A DNA stretch of 64,000 bases from NCBI GenBank assembly GCA_964421565.1, contig CAYQXJ010000014.1, forward strand, positions 1 through 64,000, given 5' to 3'. Made by a program: the position numbers and the translations under genes. The notes beneath the pieces are model-generated. The model was given only the letters and a program-made list of their open reading frames with translations. It made no database searches and was not told the origin of the DNA. Numbering within the stretch: the stretch's first letter is position 1; each line of letters starts with the position of its first letter. This document shows positions 35,709-43,523 of this stretch, piece after piece. Origin of the DNA: CAYQXJ01 sp964421565. Its GTDB lineage: Bacteria; Planctomycetota; Brocadiia; SM23-32.

Positions 35709-37553
35709 ATGAACCGCAGCACGTACCGCGTCACCTTTCAGCCCGAAGGGCGTAGTGTCTTCGTCCTCGGCGGCACCGCACTCGTGGAGGCCGCCGGCCA
35801 GGCCGGCATCATCCTCAACCAGCCGTGCGGTGGGGAGGGCGTCTGTGGCAAGTGCCGCGTCGAGGTGCTGGAGAATGCGCCGGCGCCCACCGCCGCCGAC
35901 CGCCGCCACATCAGCGAGGAGCAACTGGCCGAAGGCTGGCGGCTGGCCTGCCGGCTTTGCGTTGAGAGCGACATGGTCGTCACCGTGCCGCAGGAGACGC
36001 GTTTCTTCGAGCAGATGGTGCTCACCGAAGGCGAGGGCCGCCGTTACCCCTTTGCTCCATACCTGCGCAAACGTTTCGTCACTGTGCCGCAGGCGACCGT
36101 CGAGGATCAGCGCAGCCATCTGGACCGACTGAAGGCCGTCCTCCACGAGAACGGCCTTCGCGTTGAGCTGCCCCTGGTACGGCGTCTCGGGGCCATGATC
36201 GGCGACGGCGAGCGCGCACTGACCGTCGTGACCGAGGGCGACGAGATTCAATGGCTCGAAGACGGCGACACGACGGACGAGCTTTTCGGCGTCGCCTTCG
36301 ATATCGGCACCACAACGCTCGCCGGCAGCCTGCTGGACCTCACGGACAGCAGCCACGCCGGCGTGCGCGCCGTGGCCAGCCGCACCAACCCCCAGATACA
36401 CTTCGGCGACGACGTGGTCAGCCGCATCAGCTACATTGGGAAGAACGCCGACGGGCTGGCCAGGCTGCGCCGTCGACTGCTGACGGCGCTGAATGAGATC
36501 ATCCTTGAGCTCTGCGCCTCAGCGGGTATTGAGCCGGAGGGCATCTACGAAGCGACAGCGGTCGGCAACACCACCATGTCGCACATATTCCTGGATGTCG
36601 ATCCGAGCTGCATCGGGCGCTCGCCGTACGTGACGGTGTTGCGCGAGGCGGTGGACGTGAAGGCCCGCGATGTGGGCATCGAGATCAACCGGAACGCGAA
36701 TCTGCACGTGTTGCCGAATATCGCGGGCTTCGTCGGCAGCGACACGGTGGCCCTTGTGCTGGCGAGTGGCATGTCGAGCGATGAGCCGATCCAGCTTGGC
36801 ATCGACATTGGCACGAACGGAGAGGTAGTCATCGGCAACCGGGACCGGCTGATCGCCTGCTCCTGTGCCGCCGGGCCCGCCCTGGAAGGCGCGCGCATCC
36901 GCTACGGCATGCGGGCGACCGAAGGAGCCATCAGCAAGGTGGTCATCAACGACGGCATCGAGGTCGGCGTCATCGGCGGCGGGCGTGCGGGAGGCATCTG
37001 CGGCAGTGGCCTTGTCGACGCCGTTGCCGAACTGCTCAACGCCGGCGTGATCGACGGCGGCGGCCGCATCCTGACCGGGGGTGCGTTGCCGGAGGGGCTG
37101 CCCGTGGGCGTGCGCGAGGCGGTCGTCGAGTTCGAGGACCAGCCGGCCGTGGCCCTGGTTGCTGCGGGCGAGAGCAAGATCGGCGGACCGATCCTGCTCA
37201 CGCAGCGCGACATACGCGAAGTGCAGCTTGCCAAGGGTGCCATTCAGGCGGGGGTGATGGTGCTGGCCGAGGAGTTCGGCGTCGAGCTGCGCGACATATC
37301 GCGCGTGCTGGTGGCGGGCGGCTTCGGCAACTTCATTCGGCGCTCCAACGCGAAGCGCATCGGCCTGTTGCCCGACGTGCACAGCGATCGCATCGAGTAT
37401 ATCGGCAACGCCGCACTGACGGGGGCGAAGATCGCACTGGCCTGCCGCCAGTGCCGAGAGGAAGCGGAGAGCATCAGCCGTCGCACGCAGTATGTAGAGC
37501 TGGCCAATCGCCCGGACTTCCAGATGCACTTCATGGAAGCGATGACGTTCTGA
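35709..37553 (+). CDS. RACo-like corrinoid-activating protein (2Fe-2S ferredoxin + ASKHA ATPase)
   Basis: A 614-residue protein. Residues 1-95 form a 2Fe-2S ferredoxin domain with CGGEGVCGKC and a fourth Cys in RLACRLC. After a linker, the ASKHA ATPase part (DUF4445 type) starts LFGVAFDIGTTTLAGSLLDL and has GIDIGTNGEVVIGN, GRAGGICGSGLVDAVAELL and VLVAGGFGNFI. This architecture is that of reductive activators of corrinoid proteins (RACo, RamA-like function), which return Co(II) to Co(I) with ATP. No corrinoid protein is adjacent, but a UroD-like methyltransferase-family protein lies 6 kb away. ATG 35709 follows AGGAGCGCCGGAGGCCCCCC. Confidence 0.85.
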   Translation: MNRSTYRVTFQPEGRSVFVLGGTALVEAAGQAGIILNQPCGGEGVCGKCRVEVLENAPAPTAADRRHISEEQLAEGWRLACRLCVESDMVVTVPQETRFFEQMVLTEGEGRRYPFAPYLRKRFVTVPQATVEDQRSHLDRLKAVLHENGLRVELPLVRRLGAMIGDGERALTVVTEGDEIQWLEDGDTTDELFGVAFDIGTTTLAGSLLDLTDSSHAGVRAVASRTNPQIHFGDDVVSRISYIGKNADGLARLRRRLLTALNEIILELCASAGIEPEGIYEATAVGNTTMSHIFLDVDPSCIGRSPYVTVLREAVDVKARDVGIEINRNANLHVLPNIAGFVGSDTVALVLASGMSSDEPIQLGIDIGTNGEVVIGNRDRLIACSCAAGPALEGARIRYGMRATEGAISKVVINDGIEVGVIGGGRAGGICGSGLVDAVAELLNAGVIDGGGRILTGGALPEGLPVGVREAVVEFEDQPAVALVAAGESKIGGPILLTQRDIREVQLAKGAIQAGVMVLAEEFGVELRDISRVLVAGGFGNFIRRSNAKRIGLLPDVHSDRIEYIGNAALTGAKIALACRQCREEAESISRRTQYVELANRPDFQMHFMEAMTF

Positions 37554-37568
37554 ACCCGTACATAACGA

Positions 37569-37591
37569 GGGCGGACCGCGACGGTCCGCCC
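37569..37591. terminator. Bidirectional hairpin between converging genes
   Basis: A perfect 10-bp stem, GGGCGGACCG (37569-37578) with CGGTCCGCCC (37582-37591), and a CGA loop. It lies in the 72-bp gap between the converging RACo-like gene and the minus-strand small gene. No U-run. Confidence 0.6.
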
Positions 37592-37625
37592 GTGAAGCGC
37601 ACACGTGACGCTGCCCTGGCGCCGG

Positions 37626-37970
37626 TCATTCGACGCGGATGGAGACCGATTTCTTCTCTTCGGTGATGTTGACCAGTTCGCCGGTGGCGCCCTCCTCGAT
37701 CATCTCGACGATGAGCTCGGGGTCGATGCGGCCCAGCTTGCCCTCGGGTACCATCCGCAGGCCGGCTTCGGCCAGGGCGATGGGGATACGCAGGTTGATG
37801 TAGGACTCCTCCCCCGTTCCCTCGATCACGGCGTTATGGTCGACGACGCAGATACACAGGTATCTTCTTTCGGCCACGGGTGTTGCTCTCCTCTCTCTGC
37901 GGGATGGCTTCTCCGGCTCGGGTTCCGACGGTCCCGACACCTCGAACGTCTCAAGCCCTTCGTCGCTCAT
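37626..37970 (-). CDS. Small hypothetical protein with SHOCT-like/YvlB N-domain-type C-terminus
   Basis: A 114-residue soluble protein with a charged, Pro/Glu-rich first 35 residues. The C-terminal half (INLRIPIALAEAGLRMVP, then IDPELIVEMIEEGATGELVNI, and a final KKSVSIRVE strand) resembles the second half of bacterial SHOCT-like/YvlB-N proteins. In those a VNVRVPL strand and an amphipathic helix lead to an acidic end. This is recognition by pattern and is tentative. A good minus-strand promoter lies 66 bp upstream. No function is assigned. Confidence 0.7.
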   Translation of the reverse strand: MSDEGLETFEVSGPSEPEPEKPSRRERRATPVAERRYLCICVVDHNAVIEGTGEESYINLRIPIALAEAGLRMVPEGKLGRIDPELIVEMIEEGATGELVNITEEKKSVSIRVE

Positions 37971-38035
37971 GGTCTCCCTCCAGCTTACCTGCCGCTCTCG
38001 GCGGCCTGGGGTTGCGCGCTACGGTTCACGGAATC

Positions 38036-38063
38036 TTTATAGCCGAATACGGCGGGCTGTCAA
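38036..38063 (-). promoter_or_regulatory. Promoter of the SHOCT-like gene
   Basis: Reading the minus strand, TTGACA (38058-38063) and TATAAA (38036-38041) are separated by 16 bases. The start codon at 37970 is about 66 bases downstream. Confidence 0.7.
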
Positions 38064-38137
38064 CCAAAAGCGTTGAAGATGCCGCCACTGACCACGTAGA
38101 ATCCCTGTGCAGCGCCTCACTCAACGGTGAACCGCAC

Positions 38138-38920
38138 ATGGCAGACCGAACGGATGACCGCACACCTCGCAAGCGCCGCGCCAACGGGGGCTACCTGTAT
38201 GCCAAGCGCAGCATTCGAGACGATTTCGAACTGTTAGACGCCAGCCGCCAGCGCCCTGACTTCACCCGCACGGACACCTGGCGCGTTTTCCGCATCATGA
38301 GCGAGTTCGTGGAAGGTTTCGAGCAACTGGCTGGCGTTGGCCCGGCAGTGAGCATCTTCGGCAGTGCGCGCGCTTTAGAGCAGGACAACTACTATGAGGC
38401 CGCACGCCAGACGGCCCGCCTGCTGGCGCAGAAGGACATATGCGTCATCACCGGCGGCGGGCCGGGACTGATGGAAGCCGCCAACCGCGGGGCGAAGGAG
38501 GGAGGCGGCCATTCTGTGGGGCTCAACATCGAGCTGCCGCACGAGCAGGCGCCGAATGCCTACCTGGACACGATGCTCGAGTTCCACTACTTCTTCGTCC
38601 GCAAGGTCATGTTCCTGAAGTACTCCGTCGGGTTCATCCTCTTCCCCGGTGGATACGGCACCATGGACGAGCTGTTCGAGTCCCTCACCCTGGTGCAGAC
38701 CGGCAGGAACCGCAACTTCGGCGTCGTCCTTTACGGCAGCGACTACTGGCGGGGCCTCGTCGACTGGCTGATGGAGCCGATGCTCGCCCGCGGCTACATC
38801 TCGCCCGAAGATCGCGACCTTTTTGAGATAACTGACGAGCCGGCGCGGGCGGTCGAACGGATTGTCGAGCAGCTACACGCTGTTGCCGCAGAGGTCGCAA
38901 GCCGGCAGGCGGACTCGTAG
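38138..38920 (+). CDS. LOG family protein (TIGR00730-type Rossmann fold)
   Basis: A 260-residue protein of the LOG/lysine-decarboxylase-like family. The two hallmarks are present: ITGGGPGLMEAANRGAKEGG and PGGYGTMDELFESLTLVQTG (the PGGxGTxxE nucleotide-phosphate motif). Members cleave nucleoside 5'-monophosphates to base and ribose-5-phosphate, and in plants and some bacteria this activates cytokinins. An N-terminal extension of about 60 residues (basic, then DFTRTDTWRVFRIMSEFVEGF) is typical of the longer bacterial branch. The start at 38138 is the first Met after the divergent promoter region; the ribosome site is weak. It stands alone with an epimerase gene 51 bp downstream. Confidence 0.88.
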   Translation: MADRTDDRTPRKRRANGGYLYAKRSIRDDFELLDASRQRPDFTRTDTWRVFRIMSEFVEGFEQLAGVGPAVSIFGSARALEQDNYYEAARQTARLLAQKDICVITGGGPGLMEAANRGAKEGGGHSVGLNIELPHEQAPNAYLDTMLEFHYFFVRKVMFLKYSVGFILFPGGYGTMDELFESLTLVQTGRNRNFGVVLYGSDYWRGLVDWLMEPMLARGYISPEDRDLFEITDEPARAVERIVEQLHAVAAEVASRQADS

Positions 38921-38971
38921 AGCATGCGAGCCGGCTCCGGGCGGCGACGACTCACGGCAGGAGGGCCTGGA

Positions 38972-39835
38972 ATGCAGTTCGGGCTCAACCTGATGCTCTT
39001 CGGCGACACGGTTACCGACGAGGTGATGAAGCGCCTGGATCTCGTGCGTCAGGCCGGCTATGACGGTGTGGAGGTGCCCGTCTTTGCCCCCGAGGCGCTC
39101 GACGCCGAGGGGGTGCGGCGCGCCGCCGAGAGCCGGGGGCTGGCCCTGACCGCCTCCGGCGCCCTGCCGCCCGGCAGCAGCCTGTGCGGGGGGCGGGCAG
39201 GCGCGCGTGCGCTGGCGGAACAGTACGTCCGCGGTGCGCTCCACGCCTGCGCCCGCATGGGGGCTACGGTCTTCTGCGGTCCGCTTTACAAGCCCGTCGG
39301 CGAGACCGGCGGAGCGCTGACGCCCGCGCAACAACGCGAACAGGCCGGAGCGGCCCTCCGGCCCCTGGCCGCACAGGCCGCTCAGCTCGGAGTCAAGCTC
39401 GCCGTCGAGCCGCTCAACCGGTTCGAGACCGACGTGTTGAACACCGTCGCCGACGCCGTTGAGCTTGCGCGCTCTGTTGGCAGCCCCGGTCTGGGCTTGC
39501 TGCTCGACACCTTCCACATGCACATCGAGGAGAAGGACTCAGCCTCCGCCATCGGGGATGCCGCTGAGGCCGGTCTGCTGGCCCACTTTCACGCAAGCGA
39601 AAACGATCGGGGCGTGCCCGGCACGGGGCAGGTGGACTGGGAGGGCGTGGCCAGTGCGCTGTGGGCCTGTCAATACGAAGGCTGGGTCGTGCTGGAGACC
39701 TTCAACCAGCAGAACGAGGCCATCCGCCGGGCCGTCTCCTGCTGGCGGCCGTTCTATCCTGACGAGGCCCAGTACCTGCGCGATGGCCTGTGTTTCGCGA
39801 AATCTACCTTCCGCCCCAACCACAACACCGGATGA
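38972..39835 (+). CDS. Sugar phosphate isomerase/epimerase, D-psicose/tagatose 3-epimerase type
   Basis: A 287-residue TIM-barrel protein of the AP-endonuclease-2-like superfamily. The metal and catalytic residues of ketose 3-epimerases are recognisable: Glu in AVEPLNRFETD, Asp and His in LLLDTFHMHIEEKD, His in HFHASENDRGVPGTGQVDW, and the second catalytic Glu in VVLETFN. The N-terminal MQFGLNLMLFGD is typical. ATG 38972 follows AGGAGGG (38959-38965). The sugar substrate is unknown. Downstream is the FHA gene, which has its own -10 box. Confidence 0.85.
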   Translation: MQFGLNLMLFGDTVTDEVMKRLDLVRQAGYDGVEVPVFAPEALDAEGVRRAAESRGLALTASGALPPGSSLCGGRAGARALAEQYVRGALHACARMGATVFCGPLYKPVGETGGALTPAQQREQAGAALRPLAAQAAQLGVKLAVEPLNRFETDVLNTVADAVELARSVGSPGLGLLLDTFHMHIEEKDSASAIGDAAEAGLLAHFHASENDRGVPGTGQVDWEGVASALWACQYEGWVVLETFNQQNEAIRRAVSCWRPFYPDEAQYLRDGLCFAKSTFRPNHNTG

Positions 39836-39871
39836 CGCGACGGCGGACTGGCGAGCGGCGCGTGCACAAAG

Positions 39872-39877
39872 TATAAT
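39872..39877 (+). promoter_or_regulatory. -10 box upstream of the FHA gene
   Basis: A perfect TATAAT at 39872-39877, 100 bases before the FHA start. The -35 position holds only TGGCGA (39849-39854), so this promoter may need an activator. Confidence 0.4.
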
Positions 39878-39977
39878 GTTGAGGCAATGGGCTCTGTCCC
39901 GGGCGGCAGCCTGGCGAGGCGTATCGACAGACCACGGCGACGCGCACGCTTCGCTGAGGATTGACACAGGAGGCGCC

Positions 39978-40472
39978 ATGCTCTTCCTGGTGTATCTGCC
40001 GAAGGGAAACGTTACCTCTTTCTCGCTCGCAGACGGCGAGGATGTGCTGCTGGGCCGGGACCCCGACCGTTGCGACATCAGCGTGATGGAGCCCTCCCTC
40101 TCGCGCGTGCACTGCAAGTTCACCGGCACCGGCTCCAGGGCGTGGCTGGAGGACCTGGGCAGCACGAACGGAACATTCGTCAACGACGAGCGCGTCGACA
40201 TCGCGCTCGTGCAAAGCGGCGACACGATTCGCCTGGGCGAATGTCGCGTCGACGTGGCCATAGCCGGCACGGAGGGCAGACAGGCCGAGACCGTTCGGCT
40301 CGGCCCTGCCGGAGCCCACGACCGCACCGTTGTCAGTTGGTCCGGTCAGGCGGGTGACCAGGTGGCGGAGCAAGAAGCTGACGACGAACAGCGCGAAGGC
40401 GACAGTCGGCCCGGCGCCGCCAGCCCCAAACCGCGCTTCCCCTTCCTGCGCCACCACCGGCCCGGCTTCTGA
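39978..40472 (+). CDS. FHA domain protein with disordered tail
   Basis: A 164-residue protein. Residues 15-95 form a forkhead-associated domain: LLGRDPDRCDISVMEPSLSR with VHC (the Arg and Ser that bind phosphothreonine), then LEDLGSTNGTFVNDERV. The last 60 residues are charged and Pro/Arg-rich with no fold visible. AGGAGG at 39968-39973 fixes the ATG. FHA domains read Thr phosphorylation by Ser/Thr kinases, but neither kinase nor phosphatase is encoded in the window, so its partner is unknown. Confidence 0.87.
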   Translation: MLFLVYLPKGNVTSFSLADGEDVLLGRDPDRCDISVMEPSLSRVHCKFTGTGSRAWLEDLGSTNGTFVNDERVDIALVQSGDTIRLGECRVDVAIAGTEGRQAETVRLGPAGAHDRTVVSWSGQAGDQVAEQEADDEQREGDSRPGAASPKPRFPFLRHHRPGF

Positions 40473-40479
40473 GCCGATT

Positions 40480-40504
40480 CGCCGGCGACGTGCACCCGCC
40501 GGCG
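40480..40504. terminator. Bidirectional hairpin between FHA and deacetylase genes
   Basis: CGCCGGCG at 40480-40487 and again at 40497-40504 (self-complementary 8-mer) with a 9-base loop. It lies in the 33-bp gap between two converging genes. Confidence 0.5.
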
Positions 40505-40505
40505 C

Positions 40506-41522
40506 TCATCCCGTGAGCCCTTGCAGGAACTGCAGCACGCAGCGGCCCAGGCCCTCCCGATCGTAGCCACCTTCCTGCACGACAAGGGTGGGCAGGCCGA
40601 GCCCGGCCACCATCTGCGCCATGCGTGCGAACCCGTCGGGTTCGATCTGGAACGTCCCGAGCCGGTCGTCGGCTCCGGTATCGGTGCCGAGGGACACGAC
40701 CAGTTGGGCCGGTGCGTAATCGCAGATGGACTGCACGGCCCGTTCGAGCGCTTCCAGGTAAAGGGCCTCGTCGGCGTCGAGGGGCAGCGGCAGGTTCAGG
40801 TTGCAGCCCTCGCCCTCGCCGGCTCCGCGCTCATGCGTCCAGCCCCAGTGGTAGGGATAGGCCAGGTTGGGGTCGGCGTGCAGGGAAGCGTAGAGCACGT
40901 CGCCGCGCTCGTAGAGAATGTCCTGCGTGCCGTTGCCGTGGTGATAGTCGAGGTCGAGGACGGCCGCGCTGCCGCCCGGCGAAAGCCGGTCAGCGGCGAG
41001 GGCGGCGTTATTCAGGTAGCAGTAGCCGCCGCAGTAATCGCGCCCGGCGTGATGGCCGGGCGGACGGCACAGGGAGTATGCGCTCCGCTCGCCGTCCAGC
41101 AGCATCTCGGCGCCGGTCAGTGCGCAGGCGGCGGCAGCCCGCGCCGCCCGCCAGGTTCCGGCGACGATCGGGGTCTCGGAATCGAAGCAGTACCATCCCG
41201 AGAGGCGGGACATTTCGCGGGAGCGGCCGCGAACCCGTCGCAGAGGAAAGACATCGGCGATTACCCCCGAGGTCGGGCGGCGTGCCTCCACCCACGCCGG
41301 GTACGCGCCGGCCAGCCAGGCCAGGTAATCGGGGCAGTGAACGGCGCCGAGCATGGCATCATCGCAAACGTGGGGCTCCACCACAGCGAAGCCCGCCTCG
41401 CGCAGCTTCTTCAGGATGGTCAGCGCCCGCGCCGGCTGCTCGGCGTACGGCACCTGTCGCCCCCGTGCGAAGCCGTAGGCCGGATCGTGAAGGCGGTGCG
41501 CATCGGAGTAGACAGCCTTCAT
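40506..41522 (-). CDS. Histone deacetylase/acetylpolyamine amidohydrolase family protein
   Basis: A 338-residue zinc deacetylase of the arginase/deacetylase fold. Active-site motifs are complete: PPGHHAGRDYCGGYCYLNN (paired His), VLDLDYHHGNGTQDI (zinc Asp and His), LGTDTGADD (zinc Asp) and QEGGYDREG (catalytic Tyr). Bacterial members act on acetylated polyamines or similar amides. The ATG overlaps the stop of the PfkB kinase gene by four bases (ATGA on the minus strand), so the two are translationally coupled. The natural substrate is not evident. Confidence 0.9.
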   Translation of the reverse strand: MKAVYSDAHRLHDPAYGFARGRQVPYAEQPARALTILKKLREAGFAVVEPHVCDDAMLGAVHCPDYLAWLAGAYPAWVEARRPTSGVIADVFPLRRVRGRSREMSRLSGWYCFDSETPIVAGTWRAARAAAACALTGAEMLLDGERSAYSLCRPPGHHAGRDYCGGYCYLNNAALAADRLSPGGSAAVLDLDYHHGNGTQDILYERGDVLYASLHADPNLAYPYHWGWTHERGAGEGEGCNLNLPLPLDADEALYLEALERAVQSICDYAPAQLVVSLGTDTGADDRLGTFQIEPDGFARMAQMVAGLGLPTLVVQEGGYDREGLGRCVLQFLQGLTG

Positions 41523-42454
41523 GCCTGATCTCCAGAAGCAGCGCTCGTCCCGCGCTCTGCCAGAAAGGCGTCCACTTCCCCGCGCGTGGGTATGCCCGCG
41601 CGTCCGCCGAGGGCGCGGCATTTCAGCGCCGCCGCGGCGCTGGCAAACACCAGGTTGCGCTCCAGGCACAAACCCTCGGCCAGACCATAGCAGAACGCCC
41701 CGTGAAACACGTCGCCCGCGCCCGTGGTGTCGATTACGTCCACCTCGAACGCCGACAGCCGGCGGAAGCGCTCGCCGTGCAGTGACGCCAGACCCCTGTC
41801 GCCGAGCGTCACGCAGACGTGCCGGGGGCCGAGCTGCTGGATGCCCTCGCAGGCCTGGCGAGCGTCGTCGGAGATGCTTTGGGCGCAACTTTCTGAGACG
41901 ATGGCATGGTCGATATAGGGCAGCAACTCGCGGAGCTTCTCGTTCACAGGGTGTCCGAAATCGGCGACGACGGGCACACCTCGGCGCCGGCACTCGCGGG
42001 CCGCGCGCAGCGCGCTGCCGTGATGGTGGCCGTCGATGAGGATACAGGCCGCCTGCGCGAGCCGTGCCGGGTCGCCCAGATCGGTCTGATGCAGGTGGCC
42101 CCAGCCGACTCCGCCGGTAAACGTGCGCTCGCCCGTCGGCTCGTCCACGCACGCGATGACGGTGGGGCCCGTCTGACCTTCGATGCGGCGCACCTGGCTG
42201 GTGTCGACCCCTTCACGCGCCAGGTCGTCTATGATGCGCTGACCGACCAGATCGCTACCGACCGACGCCCATATCTCCGCCCGGCCACCCAGGCGAGCCA
42301 CCGCCGTCATGGCGGTGCCGACCATGCCCCCGCCCTGGAGCTGTTGGCTCAGCACCCGGTTCCCGAAGACCGGCTTGCTCATGTCCTCCCACAGCAACAC
42401 CTGGTCGAGGACGGCGACGCCGATGCCTATGACCTTTTTCGGCTGGTTCTGCAC
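41519..42454 (-). CDS. PfkB family carbohydrate kinase
   Basis: A 311-residue ribokinase-family enzyme. Signatures are QLQGGGMVGTAMTAVARLGG near residue 38 (substrate-binding Gly-Gly), PTVIACVDEPTGERTF, and the ATP/anion-hole motif DVIDTTGAGDVFHGAF near residue 240 with the catalytic Asp. It starts with a GTG. It lies in a minus-strand unit, 33 bp after the glycyl-radical activase gene and overlapping the deacetylase. The sugar is unknown. Confidence 0.9.
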   Translation of the reverse strand: MQNQPKKVIGIGVAVLDQVLLWEDMSKPVFGNRVLSQQLQGGGMVGTAMTAVARLGGRAEIWASVGSDLVGQRIIDDLAREGVDTSQVRRIEGQTGPTVIACVDEPTGERTFTGGVGWGHLHQTDLGDPARLAQAACILIDGHHHGSALRAARECRRRGVPVVADFGHPVNEKLRELLPYIDHAIVSESCAQSISDDARQACEGIQQLGPRHVCVTLGDRGLASLHGERFRRLSAFEVDVIDTTGAGDVFHGAFCYGLAEGLCLERNLVFASAAAALKCRALGGRAGIPTRGEVDAFLAERGTSAASGDQA

Positions 42455-42487
42455 GCGGGGCCTCGTGGTTCCTCGGTCTGGGGCGAG

Positions 42488-43441
42488 TCAATCCGTCTCG
42501 GAAGGGATCTCATTGATCACGTGCGCGCCCATGTCCCGCAGCATTCGCACCCACGAGGCAACGGTCTCCTCGTCAGGGGCCTCCACCCCTTCCATGCCTT
42601 CCCCCTCGATGCCGAAGCGTTCCCGCTTGCTGGTGCCCAGGCGGTGGTAGGGCATGACCTCGAGCCCGAGCAGGCCGGGAAGCTTGCGCGCCAGGTCGGC
42701 TACGCGGCGGAAGTGCTCCTTGCGGTCGTTCAGCCCGGGCACGACCGGCAGGCGCAACAGGACGGACGCTCCGGCTTCGTGAAGTTTGCGGAGGTTGGCG
42801 ATGATAAGTTCGGTGGAGACGCCAGTGAACTCCACGTGGCGGCCGGGGTCGGTCTCCTTGATGTCGTAGAGGAACAGGTCCGTCAGCGGCATCACGCGTT
42901 CGAAGCGCGCGAACGTGACGTGGCCGCACGTCTCGATGGCATTGTGCAGCTTCTCTTCCTTCGCCACGCGGAGCAGCGCCTCGGCGAAGTCAATTTGCAT
43001 CAGCGGCTCTCCCCCGGAGAGCGTCATCCCGCCCCCGCTGGTCTCGTAGAAGGGTCTGTCGCTAAGCACGTCTTGCATCACTTGCTCCACCGTCGCCTCG
43101 CGACCCACGATCTCGAGCGCTCCGGCATAGCATTCCTCCGCGCATTTGCCGCAGACCACACAGCGGGCACGGTCGAGCAGGTGACGCCCGTCCTGCATTT
43201 GGTGGGCCTCGTTGGGACAGACGCGGAAGCAGTAGCCGCAGCCGATGCAACGGTCCGGCAGGAAGCTGAGAAGCGGCCCGGCGTCGATGCCTTCCGAATT
43301 GTGGCACCAGACGCAGCGGAGCGGACAGCCCTTCATGAAGATGGTGGTGCGTATGCCGGGCCCGTCGTGGATGGAGAAGCGCTGGATGTCGAAGATGCGG
43401 CCGCTGACGGCGTTCAGCTTGCTGATGGGGGTTGTGCGCAT
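42488..43441 (-). CDS. Glycyl-radical enzyme activating protein (radical SAM)
   Basis: A 317-residue radical SAM activase. The SAM cluster motif is CPLRCVWC (CxxxCxxC), preceded by SIHDGPGIRTTIFMKG, the PFL-activase signature. An inserted ferredoxin domain (CIGCGYCFRVCP and CVVCGKCAEECY) marks the class that activates enzymes other than classical PflB. Later come GGGMTLSGGEPLMQ and DIKETDPGRH. It would install the glycyl radical in a partner enzyme, but no glycyl-radical enzyme gene lies in the window. A TATAAT box on this strand at 43483-43488 may start the unit. Confidence 0.9.
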   Translation of the reverse strand: MRTTPISKLNAVSGRIFDIQRFSIHDGPGIRTTIFMKGCPLRCVWCHNSEGIDAGPLLSFLPDRCIGCGYCFRVCPNEAHQMQDGRHLLDRARCVVCGKCAEECYAGALEIVGREATVEQVMQDVLSDRPFYETSGGGMTLSGGEPLMQIDFAEALLRVAKEEKLHNAIETCGHVTFARFERVMPLTDLFLYDIKETDPGRHVEFTGVSTELIIANLRKLHEAGASVLLRLPVVPGLNDRKEHFRRVADLARKLPGLLGLEVMPYHRLGTSKRERFGIEGEGMEGVEAPDEETVASWVRMLRDMGAHVINEIPSETD

Positions 43442-43482
43442 GATGCGGGGCCACCCTGAGACTGCAGTTTCCTTCCCGATGT

Positions 43483-43488
43483 ATTATA
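43483..43488 (-). promoter_or_regulatory. -10 box upstream of the activase-kinase-deacetylase unit
   Basis: A perfect TATAAT on the minus strand at 43483-43488, 42 bases before the activase ATG. No convincing -35 box lies 16-18 bases upstream of it. Confidence 0.4.
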
Positions 43489-43523
43489 GGCGGGGCGGCT
43501 GCGGCCCCGCCACTGGAGAGCGT

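Noticed and set aside
40342..40472. The end of the FHA gene as a possible second domain.
   Set aside because: The residues are Asp/Glu/Arg/Pro-rich with no predicted fold; treated as a disordered tail.
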